Source of the DNA: Chryseobacterium sp. StRB126
Lineage (GTDB): Bacteria > Bacteroidota > Bacteroidia > Flavobacteriales > Weeksellaceae
Assembly: GCF_000829375.1 (NCBI RefSeq)
Contig: NZ_AP014624.1
Coordinates: 1,860,001-1,924,000 of the forward strand
Length of the DNA stretch: 64,000 nucleotides
Direction: 5' to 3'
Position 1 is the first letter of the stretch. Each line of letters begins with the position of its first letter. Positions 36,677 through 44,960 of the stretch are shown one piece after another. The notes beneath the pieces are model-generated. The model was not told the origin of the DNA. It saw nothing but the letters and a program-made list of their open reading frames with translations, and searched no databases. The position numbers and the translations under genes were made by a program.

Positions 36677-38101
36677 ATGAAAAAAACTTTTTTATTCTTT
36701 CTTCTGACATTTGTAATGTCATGGAATGGCTTTAAGGCACAACAAGGTATTGATTATGTCATCATGCTGGATAATGGAAGCTCTACTACTAATGATAGTT
36801 ATACCAAAATGAAGCGTGGTGCTGTAAAGTTAATGGAGCAGCTCCTAGCTTGTAATCCCGCACATAGAGTAGCTGTTGTGCAATATGGAGTCGGAAAGTA
36901 TGGAGATACTAGTGGTATATTTACACCTATGATTTATATTGAGTCTGATTTTACAAGCGATCAGTTTATTGTTCAGAATTTTAAGAGACGTCTGGATTTT
37001 GGAGATCATTTCCACGAATCTTTAGGGTTGGTTGGGGATGCTTTGGATGGTAATCCGAATCCCGATATTGTAAGCAGCCAAACAACATTAAATCAGTTAC
37101 AGCCTTTAAGAGTTGTTGTATTTACTGATGCAGAAAGAAATGCAGGCAATATGAATGGTTCATATCTTGTAAATTTTAACAATACAAATTATGGTTCTCC
37201 TCAGGCATTTTCGAACATGTTGAAATTTAAAAACGACAGATATGCGAGATTTACAGTAGTTCATGCCAATACCAATATTGATGCGGTAAAGGCTGCTGCA
37301 TCTATTGCAAGTGGCGGAGGTGACTATTCGGGACCTATTGAAACAGTTCCGGGTGATCCTAATAATGGTTCAATGAGATTGTATTATAATAGACCCAACG
37401 GATTTGGTATGACGGCTATGGAAACGAATTATTGGAAGGATATAGCAGAGAAGATTTGTGACTATTACAGCTATGCAGGAGCTGTGAATTTTAAATATGA
37501 ACCGGGAGAATGTATCAATCGTACTTCTGATATTTCTGGTTATTATCATCTTAATAGCCTCTCAACTTTAATTGAATTTAAATTGGATTTGGTGAATTTA
37601 CAGACAGGTAATGCGTATCCTATAGTGTTCAATCCTACCTTTGGAAGTGGGAATTTTTTCCAGTATAATTTCCAACCCTCAGATTTTGATGCTGCGGTAA
37701 ATGCAGGAGCAACAGGAGAGCACAAGTTCAGGGTAACTATGCGCTATTTGGAAGGTAGTGAATATAAAGTTGCTTATAGCTGGAATAACTATCCTTTTTT
37801 TGATTATGATATTACCATGGATTGTTCAGAACATAGAACTTCTAATCCATTAACCGCAGAGAAGATTTTTAAACTAACTCCTAATCCTACCAATGGATTA
37901 TTTAAAGTGATTTTGAATAAAGGCATTAAGTCAGGAACGGTTGAAATTAGAGATCTGGTAGGAAATCCCGTTTATAATAAAATATTACGTGGAGAAAAAG
38001 AAATAGATATAGATCTCAGTTCCCGAAAAGAAGGTGTTTATATTGTTAATGTAATAACAGATAAAAACGAAATATATTCAGAAAAAATTATCAAAAAATA
38101 A
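36677..38101 (+). CDS. T9SS-secreted vWA-domain protein
   Basis: The ATG at 36677 begins a good signal peptide (about 1-21); the longer frame upstream has no such signal. A von Willebrand A-like domain follows, with a VIMLDNGSS motif at residues 28-36 that corresponds to the MIDAS DxSxS with Gly in place of the first Ser. A beta-rich middle and a C-terminal type A T9SS sorting domain (about 400-474, opening with KLTPNPTNG) complete the 474-aa protein. It is predicted to be exported or surface attached, with an adhesion-like role by domain type. Metal binding may be altered by the Gly replacement. Confidence 0.82.
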   Translation: MKKTFLFFLLTFVMSWNGFKAQQGIDYVIMLDNGSSTTNDSYTKMKRGAVKLMEQLLACNPAHRVAVVQYGVGKYGDTSGIFTPMIYIESDFTSDQFIVQNFKRRLDFGDHFHESLGLVGDALDGNPNPDIVSSQTTLNQLQPLRVVVFTDAERNAGNMNGSYLVNFNNTNYGSPQAFSNMLKFKNDRYARFTVVHANTNIDAVKAAASIASGGGDYSGPIETVPGDPNNGSMRLYYNRPNGFGMTAMETNYWKDIAEKICDYYSYAGAVNFKYEPGECINRTSDISGYYHLNSLSTLIEFKLDLVNLQTGNAYPIVFNPTFGSGNFFQYNFQPSDFDAAVNAGATGEHKFRVTMRYLEGSEYKVAYSWNNYPFFDYDITMDCSEHRTSNPLTAEKIFKLTPNPTNGLFKVILNKGIKSGTVEIRDLVGNPVYNKILRGEKEIDIDLSSRKEGVYIVNVITDKNEIYSEKIIKK

Positions 38102-38108
38102 TAAAGGT

Positions 38109-38136
38109 AAAACTGCTCGAAAGGGCAGTTTTTTTT
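38109..38136 (+). terminator. Terminator after the vWA gene
   Basis: AAACTGCTC-GAAA-GGGCAGTTT with T-tract; one wobble in the stem. Confidence 0.88.
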
Positions 38137-38337
38137 GAATCACAAACTAAGGTTGAAACAATTAAATGGTATTAAATAGCGTATCAAAGGGATGAAATTG
38201 AACGTGGATTTTATGTATTGATAAATGAATATTATTGATTTGAAATTTTCTAGTGAATTGTATTGAATTATTTTTGTATTTTATTTCATTATTTTAATTT
38301 TTATTTATGAAATATTTGTAGATTCGCGTCTTTAATA

Positions 38338-40980
38338 ATGGATATGAAAAATAAAACTCTACCTATTTTGTTTGCGGTGTTTTCTGTATTTCCGTCAATA
38401 GCATTCGGACAAGATAATGAAAAGCTTATTAAGGATTATATTTCTCAAAACAAAATAAGAGAATATAAGAAATCTGATCTCAATAATTTTATTGTAGATA
38501 ATGTAGATCCGTCAAAATCTTTAAATGGTAATGTTGTGAAGCTGGTACAGACCTATAATGGCTTACCTATCTATAGTTCAGTAGCAACAGCGCTTATTAA
38601 AGATAATAAAGTTACCTATTATACGGATAATTTTATAAAAGACTATGTAACAGCTTCTTCCAAAAATGCATCAATAAGTGAAAAAATAGCACTTCAAAAT
38701 ATTGCGGCTGATCTGGGGAATGATAAGATTGCAAGCCTTCCAATCATAGGCTTTTTTGAAAAGAGTGAGAATAAATTACTTTCAGCAAAACAAAGACTTG
38801 TTTACATTGATAATAAAAATAAAGATCTTCGTTTAGCGTATGAGTTTATTTTAAAAGACCCAGATTCTGCTGATTCTTGGAACATCTTGATAGATGCTAA
38901 TACTGGGAAGATCATTAGTAAAATGAATCTGACTCTTTCGTGTAATTTTCATGATGAAGCCTATGCACATGGTGAGAATCAGCTAAATGTAATGCCACAA
39001 GTGCAGGATTTTTATATCCATGATAATATTCAAAAAAAGAATATGTTGTTTCTAGCTCCGGATAATGCATCTTATAATGTATTTCCATTGCCAATTGAAG
39101 CACCTACTTTTGGCTCCCGTTCTGTAGTTAATAATCCTTGGATTCTGGCTTCTTCACCTGAAGGCTGGCATTCTAATGGAACCACTCATTATACCATTAC
39201 AAGAGGTAATAATGTATATGCTTATGATGATAAAGATAATAATGAAGATACTTTTGGAACTTCACCTGATGGAGGAGCTACAAGAAACTTTAATTTTACA
39301 TATGATCCTAATGCATTAACATATAATAATTTGTCTGCTGCAACTACCAATTTGTTTTATATCAGTAATATGGTACATGATATATTCTATAAATTCGGGT
39401 TTAATGAAACAGCAAGAAATTTCCAAAGTAATAATTTTACACTTGGAGGGTTAGATGACGATGAAGTTTTTGCTCAATCTCAGGATGGAAAAGGGTTTAA
39501 TAATGCAAATTTCGCTACCGGCCCGGATAGCTATAATCCTGTAATGCAAATGTACCTTTGGTTACAGTCTAATAGAAAAGTTTGGTATAATACCCCTGCA
39601 GATGCTACTTCCAGAATTGTGAATGCTGGAATAGCTCAGTTTGGAACTCCGATAAATGATATAGGAATTACAGGTGATGTTAAGTTGCCAAGCGTTTTAG
39701 AAGCCTGTACAGCTATCCCTGCGGGAGAGCTAACAGGCAAAATAGCTTTAATTCAAAGAGGAACTTGTGGTTTTGCAATTAAAGTTAAAAATGCACAATT
39801 AGCTGGAGCTATAGGGGCTATCATATATAACAATTCAGCCAATGGTGCTACCATTGGTAATATGGCAGGAGATGGAGTTGTTTCTCCAACAGTTACAATA
39901 CCTTCGATATTAATTACTGAAGCCGAAGGGTTATTTATGAAAGGTAAACTTGATGCCAATATTCCAGTAAATACAACGCTGAGAGCTGATACAAAATATG
40001 ATGGAAGCTTTGATAATGGTATTGTAGCCCACGAATATGGACATGGAATATCCAACAGATTAACAGGAGATGGATATACTTGTTTAAATGCTGACCCTTA
40101 TGGGAATAACACAACCTATTCTAAAGAACAAATGGGTGAAGGATGGTCAGATTTCTTTGCTTTGATGCTAACGAATAAACCGGGAGATAACTCTACGGTA
40201 GCAAGAGGAATGGGAACTTACCCAATTGGGCAGCCAATAACAGGTGGTGGTATCAGACCTGCGAAATATTCTCCGGATTTCTCAATAAACGGTTTTACTT
40301 ATGGAGATACTAACGGACTGGAGTTTGCAAGTGGTAATGATATGGTTGCTGATTCTCATTCTATTGGGTTTATATGGGCATCTATGCTATGGGATCTTCA
40401 CTGGAAATATGTTGAAAAATATGGTTATTCATCTGATGTAACAGCTAATGCTACCAACGGAAGTTCAAGAGTATTACAATTGATTGTTAATGGTCTTAAA
40501 CTGCAAACTTGTGACCCAAGTTTTATTGAAGGAAGAGATGCAATATTAGCAGCAGAATTGGCAGCAACAGAAGGGGTGGATAGATGTATGATCTGGAAAA
40601 CCTTTGCTAAAAGAGGATTGGGAGTAAATGCTTCCGCAGGACTGAAAACAGATATCAATGATCAGGTAGAAAACTTTGATATACCAGCAGATTGTGCTTC
40701 GTTAGGTACAAATGAAGTAATCTCAGTTAATGACCAGAAAATTTCTGTATACCCGAACCCTGCAAAAGATGAGTTCTATATTAATTTCCCAAGCAAAACT
40801 CTTGGAAAGGTAAGTGTAGAACTTTATGATATGTCCGGTAAACTGGTGTCTTCAGAAGATAAGATTTCGCCTGAAAATAAAAAGGCAATTTCTACAAGTC
40901 GTCTGATAAACGGTACTTATATCGTGAAAGTGAAAGGACTTGGTTTTGAAGCCAACTCTAAAGTGATTGTAAAGAAATAA
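38338..40980 (+). CDS. T9SS-dependent M36 (fungalysin-like) metalloprotease with PA domain
   Basis: The 880-aa protein has a signal peptide (about residues 1-23), an FTP-like propeptide, and the M36 active site HEYGHG (H565, E566, H569) with the downstream GEGWSDFF motif that supplies the third zinc ligand. A protease-associated (PA) domain at about 435-545 is inserted before the catalytic motif. A type A T9SS sorting domain ends the protein (about 800-880, opening with SVYPNPAKD). It is a secreted or cell-surface zinc protease. ATG at 38338 or, two codons later, at 38344 could start it. It is followed by a GC-rich hairpin. Confidence 0.9.
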   Translation: MDMKNKTLPILFAVFSVFPSIAFGQDNEKLIKDYISQNKIREYKKSDLNNFIVDNVDPSKSLNGNVVKLVQTYNGLPIYSSVATALIKDNKVTYYTDNFIKDYVTASSKNASISEKIALQNIAADLGNDKIASLPIIGFFEKSENKLLSAKQRLVYIDNKNKDLRLAYEFILKDPDSADSWNILIDANTGKIISKMNLTLSCNFHDEAYAHGENQLNVMPQVQDFYIHDNIQKKNMLFLAPDNASYNVFPLPIEAPTFGSRSVVNNPWILASSPEGWHSNGTTHYTITRGNNVYAYDDKDNNEDTFGTSPDGGATRNFNFTYDPNALTYNNLSAATTNLFYISNMVHDIFYKFGFNETARNFQSNNFTLGGLDDDEVFAQSQDGKGFNNANFATGPDSYNPVMQMYLWLQSNRKVWYNTPADATSRIVNAGIAQFGTPINDIGITGDVKLPSVLEACTAIPAGELTGKIALIQRGTCGFAIKVKNAQLAGAIGAIIYNNSANGATIGNMAGDGVVSPTVTIPSILITEAEGLFMKGKLDANIPVNTTLRADTKYDGSFDNGIVAHEYGHGISNRLTGDGYTCLNADPYGNNTTYSKEQMGEGWSDFFALMLTNKPGDNSTVARGMGTYPIGQPITGGGIRPAKYSPDFSINGFTYGDTNGLEFASGNDMVADSHSIGFIWASMLWDLHWKYVEKYGYSSDVTANATNGSSRVLQLIVNGLKLQTCDPSFIEGRDAILAAELAATEGVDRCMIWKTFAKRGLGVNASAGLKTDINDQVENFDIPADCASLGTNEVISVNDQKISVYPNPAKDEFYINFPSKTLGKVSVELYDMSGKLVSSEDKISPENKKAISTSRLINGTYIVKVKGLGFEANSKVIVKK

Positions 40981-41001
40981 CTGACTATATAATCAATTTG
41001 G

Positions 41002-41034
41002 GAGATCGCCGCAAGCAAAGCTTGCGGCGATCTC
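41002..41034. terminator. Strong GC-rich hairpin after the M36 protease
   Basis: GAGATCGCCGCAAGC and its exact complement form a 15-bp stem with an AAA loop. It is not followed by a T-tract, so it may be a transcript-protecting hairpin or a repeat rather than a classical terminator. Confidence 0.6.
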
Positions 41035-41081
41035 ATTTATCTATCATGTCTATACTTCAAAATAATTTAATTTATATGTTG

Positions 41082-41089
41082 TACCTTTG
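41082..41089 (+). promoter_or_regulatory. -7 promoter box of the DMT transporter gene
   Basis: TACCTTTG matches TAnnTTTG and ends 18 bp before the ATG at 41108. It overlaps the TTG that would otherwise open the frame. Confidence 0.55.
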
Positions 41090-41107
41090 CAGGCTGTTAA
41101 AAAAATT

Positions 41108-42094
41108 ATGAAGAAGAAAAATATACTAAAAGGTGTTTTATTTGTAGGAATTGGTGCTAGTATATACGGAATGTTGGCCACTTTTGTGAAAATGGCCTAT
41201 CATGATGGTTTTACAACGTCTGAAGTAACTACATCCCAATTTGTACTAGGTTTAGCAGGACTTTTGATCCTGAATTTGATCCAAACCCTAACCTCAAAAA
41301 AGAAATTATCAATGCCAAGCTCCAAAGAGGTCAGAATGCTGATGCTTGCCGGAACATCATTGGGAGGAACAAGTTTGTTTTATTATATCGCAGTTCAGTA
41401 TATCAATGTTTCCATTGCTATTGTATTGCTAATGCAGTCGGTATGGTTCAGTGTGGTGGTGGAAAGTATTATCACCAAAAAATTGCCAAATGCAAGGAAA
41501 ATTGTTGCTGTAATTATCGTATTGCTGGGAACTGTTTTGGCTACCAACCTTATTAACATGGAGATCGAATTGGATTGGCATGGAGTCTTCTGGGGGTTGA
41601 TGGCGGCGGCTTCGTATACATTAACGATGTTTACGTCGAACACACTGGCTACTCATCTGCCTGTTTTCAGAAAGAGTATTATTATGCTTGCAGGTGGTTC
41701 CGTTATTGTTTTTGCATTCCTGTTCTTTGCACAGATAGGGCCTATGTATTTTGACGGATTAAAAGCTTTCTATTTAAATTTCACAGAAAATACAGAGCAT
41801 ATTCACTCTTTCAATTATTCAATATTCTTGACATATGGTTTTGTTTTAGCTTTGTTTGGAACGATTATTCCACCCATTCTGTTTAATATCGGTTTCCCGA
41901 ATGCAGGATTAGGGCTGGGTAGTATTGTTTCTTCACTTGAGCTTCCGATTTCTGTAACCATGGCCTTCGTTTTATTGGGTGAAGAAGTGTTTTTAATCCA
42001 GTGGGTAGGAATTGCTTTGATTCTTTTCGCTATTGTTTTAATGAACCTTCCATCCAAAACAGAAAAAGAAGTTTCTATGGCAAAAATATCTTAA
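41108..42094 (+). CDS. DMT superfamily (EamA) transporter
   Basis: The 328-aa protein has ten hydrophobic segments in two five-helix halves, as in EamA-type metabolite/drug transporters. The first half has the GASIYGMLATFVKMAY opening and the second half the GLGSIVSSLELPISVTMAFVLLGE motif characteristic of the family. The substrate is unknown (families transport amino acids, metabolites or drugs). The ATG at 41108 is chosen since the TTG at 41087 overlaps the -7 box. It is followed by a terminator and is monocistronic. Confidence 0.88.
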   Translation: MKKKNILKGVLFVGIGASIYGMLATFVKMAYHDGFTTSEVTTSQFVLGLAGLLILNLIQTLTSKKKLSMPSSKEVRMLMLAGTSLGGTSLFYYIAVQYINVSIAIVLLMQSVWFSVVVESIITKKLPNARKIVAVIIVLLGTVLATNLINMEIELDWHGVFWGLMAAASYTLTMFTSNTLATHLPVFRKSIIMLAGGSVIVFAFLFFAQIGPMYFDGLKAFYLNFTENTEHIHSFNYSIFLTYGFVLALFGTIIPPILFNIGFPNAGLGLGSIVSSLELPISVTMAFVLLGEEVFLIQWVGIALILFAIVLMNLPSKTEKEVSMAKIS

Positions 42095-42126
42095 AAAAAA
42101 TAATATTTAACTAAAAATAACAGTTG

Positions 42127-42156
42127 AAAACCGTTCCTTTTGGAGCGGTTTTTTTA
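42127..42156 (+). terminator. Terminator after the DMT transporter gene
   Basis: AAAACCG and CGGTTTT with further pairing TCC/GGA around TTTT, one unpaired position, then T-tract. Confidence 0.75.
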
Positions 42157-42182
42157 ATTTTAAAACCTTAAAGTAAAGTACC

Positions 42183-43178
42183 ATGAAATATTTCAGAAAT
42201 ATAGCCACTGCAATACTATTAGTAATCGGATCAGGAGTTCTGTTTTCACAGACAAAACCTTTTGATGCTATGTTGTCTGAGTATCAATATCCTTACGAAG
42301 TACATTTTAAGAATTTAAAATCCCAGGATAACGATCTGAAAATGGCTTATATGGATGTGCAGCCTCAAAAAGCCAATGGGAAAACCATTCTGCTTCTCCA
42401 TGGGAAAAATTTTAATGGTGCTTATTGGGAAAGAACGGCCAAAGATCTTTCAGGAAAGGGATTCAGGGTGATTATTCCGGATCAGATTGGGTTTGGAAAA
42501 TCATCAAAACCTCACAGTTATCAGTTTTCTTTTTCACAACTGGCCGAAAATACAAAAGCTATTCTCGATGAATTAGGGATTGATAAAACCATTGTTCTGG
42601 GACATTCAATGGGCGGAATGGTGGCTACAAGGTTTACCTTGCTTTATCCTGAAAAAGTTCAGAAACTGATCCTTGAAAATCCTATCGGACTTGAAGATTA
42701 TAAAACGTTTGCAGCTTATCAGAATATAGATCAAGCCTATCAATCGGAGCTTAAGAATACCGCAGAAACCTATAAAAATTATCAGCTGAAATTCTATTAT
42801 GACAACAAATGGAAGGCGGAATACCAGCCATGGCTGGACCTTATTGCCGGCTGGACTCTTCATAAAGATTATCCGAAAGTAGCATGGGATGCCGCACTGA
42901 CTTCCGATATGATTTATAACCAGCCTGTTTGTTATGAATTCAAAAATATAAAAGTCCCTACTTTATTGATTATTGGAACCAGAGACCGAACTGCAATAGG
43001 GAAGGATAGAGCTCCCAAGGAACTTCAGCCTAAAATGGGACAGTATCAGGAGCTAGGAAAGAAAACGCAGCATGAAATTGCAGGATCTAAACTGGTGGAG
43101 TTGGAAAATGTAGGCCATCTTCCGCATATTGAAGTCTATCCTAAGTTTTTTGAAGCTTTATATGATTTTATTAGATAA
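42183..43178 (+). CDS. Secreted alpha/beta hydrolase
   Basis: The 331-aa protein has a cleavable signal peptide (about 1-20) followed by an alpha/beta hydrolase fold: the LLHGKNFNG oxyanion segment near residue 75, the nucleophile elbow GHSMGG with S142, an acidic residue after the IGTRDRTAIG loop, and the catalytic His in GHLPHIE near the end. These support a serine hydrolase of the periplasm or outer surface. The substrate cannot be told from the sequence. Lid region around 170-230 is helical. It follows a terminator by 27 bp and seems monocistronic. Confidence 0.85.
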   Translation: MKYFRNIATAILLVIGSGVLFSQTKPFDAMLSEYQYPYEVHFKNLKSQDNDLKMAYMDVQPQKANGKTILLLHGKNFNGAYWERTAKDLSGKGFRVIIPDQIGFGKSSKPHSYQFSFSQLAENTKAILDELGIDKTIVLGHSMGGMVATRFTLLYPEKVQKLILENPIGLEDYKTFAAYQNIDQAYQSELKNTAETYKNYQLKFYYDNKWKAEYQPWLDLIAGWTLHKDYPKVAWDAALTSDMIYNQPVCYEFKNIKVPTLLIIGTRDRTAIGKDRAPKELQPKMGQYQELGKKTQHEIAGSKLVELENVGHLPHIEVYPKFFEALYDFIR

Positions 43179-43211
43179 CTATATAGTTTTACACTAATTC
43201 TGTTATAACTG

Positions 43212-43272
43212 TGTCATTCTGACGAAGGAAGAATCTCATATGTTGCTTAGGTTCTTCCTTCATTAGAATTTC
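43212..43272. repeat. Dispersed hairpin repeat copy upstream of the PAAR-like locus
   Basis: TGTCATTCTGACGAAGG and AAGAATCTC (43212-43237) match the repeat also seen at 29255 and inside the mod gene. GAAGGAAGAA (43224-43233) inverts as TTCTTCCTTC (43252-43261), which makes a hairpin. The 274-bp gap shows no gene. Confidence 0.7.
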
Positions 43273-43414
43273 AATGGTGTAAAACTGTATATAATTTAAA
43301 TAATCCGAGCAAATTTTCATCAAAATTATTTTTATGCAACCTGTCTGTAGCAATGAGTTAAAATGATTGTATGACTTTCTATTTATCCAAAATAGGTGAT
43401 AAACAGAAATTTGT

Positions 43415-43422
43415 TAACTTTG
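43415..43422 (+). promoter_or_regulatory. -7 promoter box of the PAAR-like locus
   Basis: TAACTTTG matches TAnnTTTG and lies 30 bp before the ATG at 43453. I see no further perfect -7 box in the gaps downstream to 53158. Confidence 0.5.
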
Positions 43423-43452
43423 GGGAAACACTAAAGACACGCTGAGTTAATA

Positions 43453-44442
43453 ATGTTGGAGATCAGATTATCTAAAAAACAAATTCTACATAGGCTAAAT
43501 ACGATCAAAATAAAACCTTCCGGACTTCAGGGGAGAAGGTATGGAGTATCTGTGAAATACTATTCCGGTAATGAGGAAAAACCATCCAAAAGAATAGATT
43601 ATACCATAGCCGCCAATCTGAATGTTGAGTATGGCAAGGGATCATTAAGCATTCATAAGGAAGATATTTTTTATAACCAGCATGAGCCGGATAAGATCAG
43701 TGAAATCATTTCATCAGCATTGTCTGCTACCATTTATCCGGTTGAAGTAGATCTGAATGAAAAGGGAACAGGTACCGGTGAGATCATCAATCACGATAAG
43801 ATGGTTGAAAGATGGAAGATTCAAAAATCAAAAATAGCCGATAAATACAGCAGTAAAGAGCTGGATGTTTTTTTTGATAACTTTGAAAATAAGCTTCAAA
43901 ACAAAGCTGTTATTGAACAAAGTCTGCACAATGACTGGTTCTGGAACCTGTTTTTTCATCCCAAATTCATTCATTATGGAGATGTCAGAAAGGTTGAAAG
44001 AGATCTTTATCTTTCAGTAATTCCTTATCGTGGACCATTGAAATTTTCGGGGGTGCAGACTATCGATAAATTTCCTACAGATTACCATTCCTTTGTCATA
44101 GAATTTGAAAGCGAAGAACTATTGGCCCCGCGGTATTTTTATCCTGAGGGTCATCATGACGATGGCACTCTTTATATGTCGCTTAAAGTGATTTTCGATC
44201 ATGATCTGTATCATCATTTTCCAATGCACACAAGAGCTTATTTTGAAGTCTTCTCAAAAGATTGGTCGGGAGAAAAAGTATTCGTGAAAAAGATTCATTA
44301 TACCCAATATCAATTAGGTTCAGAAGAGTATAAAGACAAAGTATTGGATGAAAGCAGTCCTTTTATTACAGGGGGCCTTGTAAAAGTTCTGCCTAATAAA
44401 TGGGGATTTGATAATTTCGAAAGAATAGAAAATGACTGGTAA
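43453..44442 (+). CDS. Unrecognised 329-aa protein, first gene of the PAAR-like locus
   Basis: I do not recognise this protein. It is soluble, with no signal peptide or membrane segment, acidic to neutral, and rich in aromatic residues and beta strands. Two tracts stand out: a PRYFYPEGHHDDGTLYMSL stretch with clustered His/Asp at about 235-253, and FDHDLYHHFPMHTRAYFEVFSKDW after it. It lies 47 bp before a DUF4280 PAAR-like gene on the same strand behind the only good promoter of this region, so a structural, chaperone or adaptor role with that protein is plausible by context only. A metal site in the His/Asp cluster is also possible. Confidence 0.6.
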   Translation: MLEIRLSKKQILHRLNTIKIKPSGLQGRRYGVSVKYYSGNEEKPSKRIDYTIAANLNVEYGKGSLSIHKEDIFYNQHEPDKISEIISSALSATIYPVEVDLNEKGTGTGEIINHDKMVERWKIQKSKIADKYSSKELDVFFDNFENKLQNKAVIEQSLHNDWFWNLFFHPKFIHYGDVRKVERDLYLSVIPYRGPLKFSGVQTIDKFPTDYHSFVIEFESEELLAPRYFYPEGHHDDGTLYMSLKVIFDHDLYHHFPMHTRAYFEVFSKDWSGEKVFVKKIHYTQYQLGSEEYKDKVLDESSPFITGGLVKVLPNKWGFDNFERIENDW

Positions 44443-44489
44443 AACTTATCGGTTCAGGAAAAAGACTTATTTTTACAAAAACACACCAA

Positions 44490-44960
44490 ATGTCACTAAA
44501 AGAAAAAGTAGTACAGGGAGCTGTCTGCCTGTGTAAATTTGGCTCTGCTCCGGATAAACTGAAAGTACTTACGCAGACCAAATATTATGTGAATGACAAT
44601 GCTGGTAGCAGTAAACTTGCGGCTACCCATAAAGATATCGGAGCTACCTTTGAGAAGAACACTTTCGGTTCATGCGCCAAAAAAAATAATACCCCATGTT
44701 CTGCTGTAGTAACCCAATGGAGTGGCTATTACGAAAAAGAACTCTACGATCCGCCCGGAGGCTATATTCTGTTGCAAGACAGCAAAGCAACCTGTCCCAT
44801 CGGAGGCACAGACTGTATTTCCATCATGAAATCCGGACAAATGGGAGAACCCACCAAAAAGAACCTTCAGAACGCAGATAGTGAATTGCAGTCGCATGTG
44901 AATCCTGTGATGGATATGAAGAACTATGAAAAGAAACCTGAAAATAAGTCTGAGAAATAA
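44490..44960 (+). CDS. DUF4280 PAAR-like protein
   Basis: The 156-aa protein matches DUF4280 from memory: an N-terminal GAVCLCKFGSAPDKL beta-hairpin strand, then a GATF...FGSCAKKNNTPCS segment with paired Cys residues, and a second GGYILLQDSKATCPIGGTDCISIM strand. This repeat-and-Cys pattern is the PAAR-like fold that caps the spike of type VI secretion systems or related injection devices. Its C-terminal 40 residues are charged and disordered. The stop overlaps the start of the 1045-aa gene (TAATG at 44958-44962), so the two are translationally coupled, as spike and cargo usually are. Confidence 0.8.
   Translation: MSLKEKVVQGAVCLCKFGSAPDKLKVLTQTKYYVNDNAGSSKLAATHKDIGATFEKNTFGSCAKKNNTPCSAVVTQWSGYYEKELYDPPGGYILLQDSKATCPIGGTDCISIMKSGQMGEPTKKNLQNADSELQSHVNPVMDMKNYEKKPENKSEK

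Noticed and set aside
41087..41107. Longer start of the DMT transporter
   Set aside because: The TTG at 41087 lies inside the TACCTTTG promoter box, so it cannot be in the mRNA as a start.
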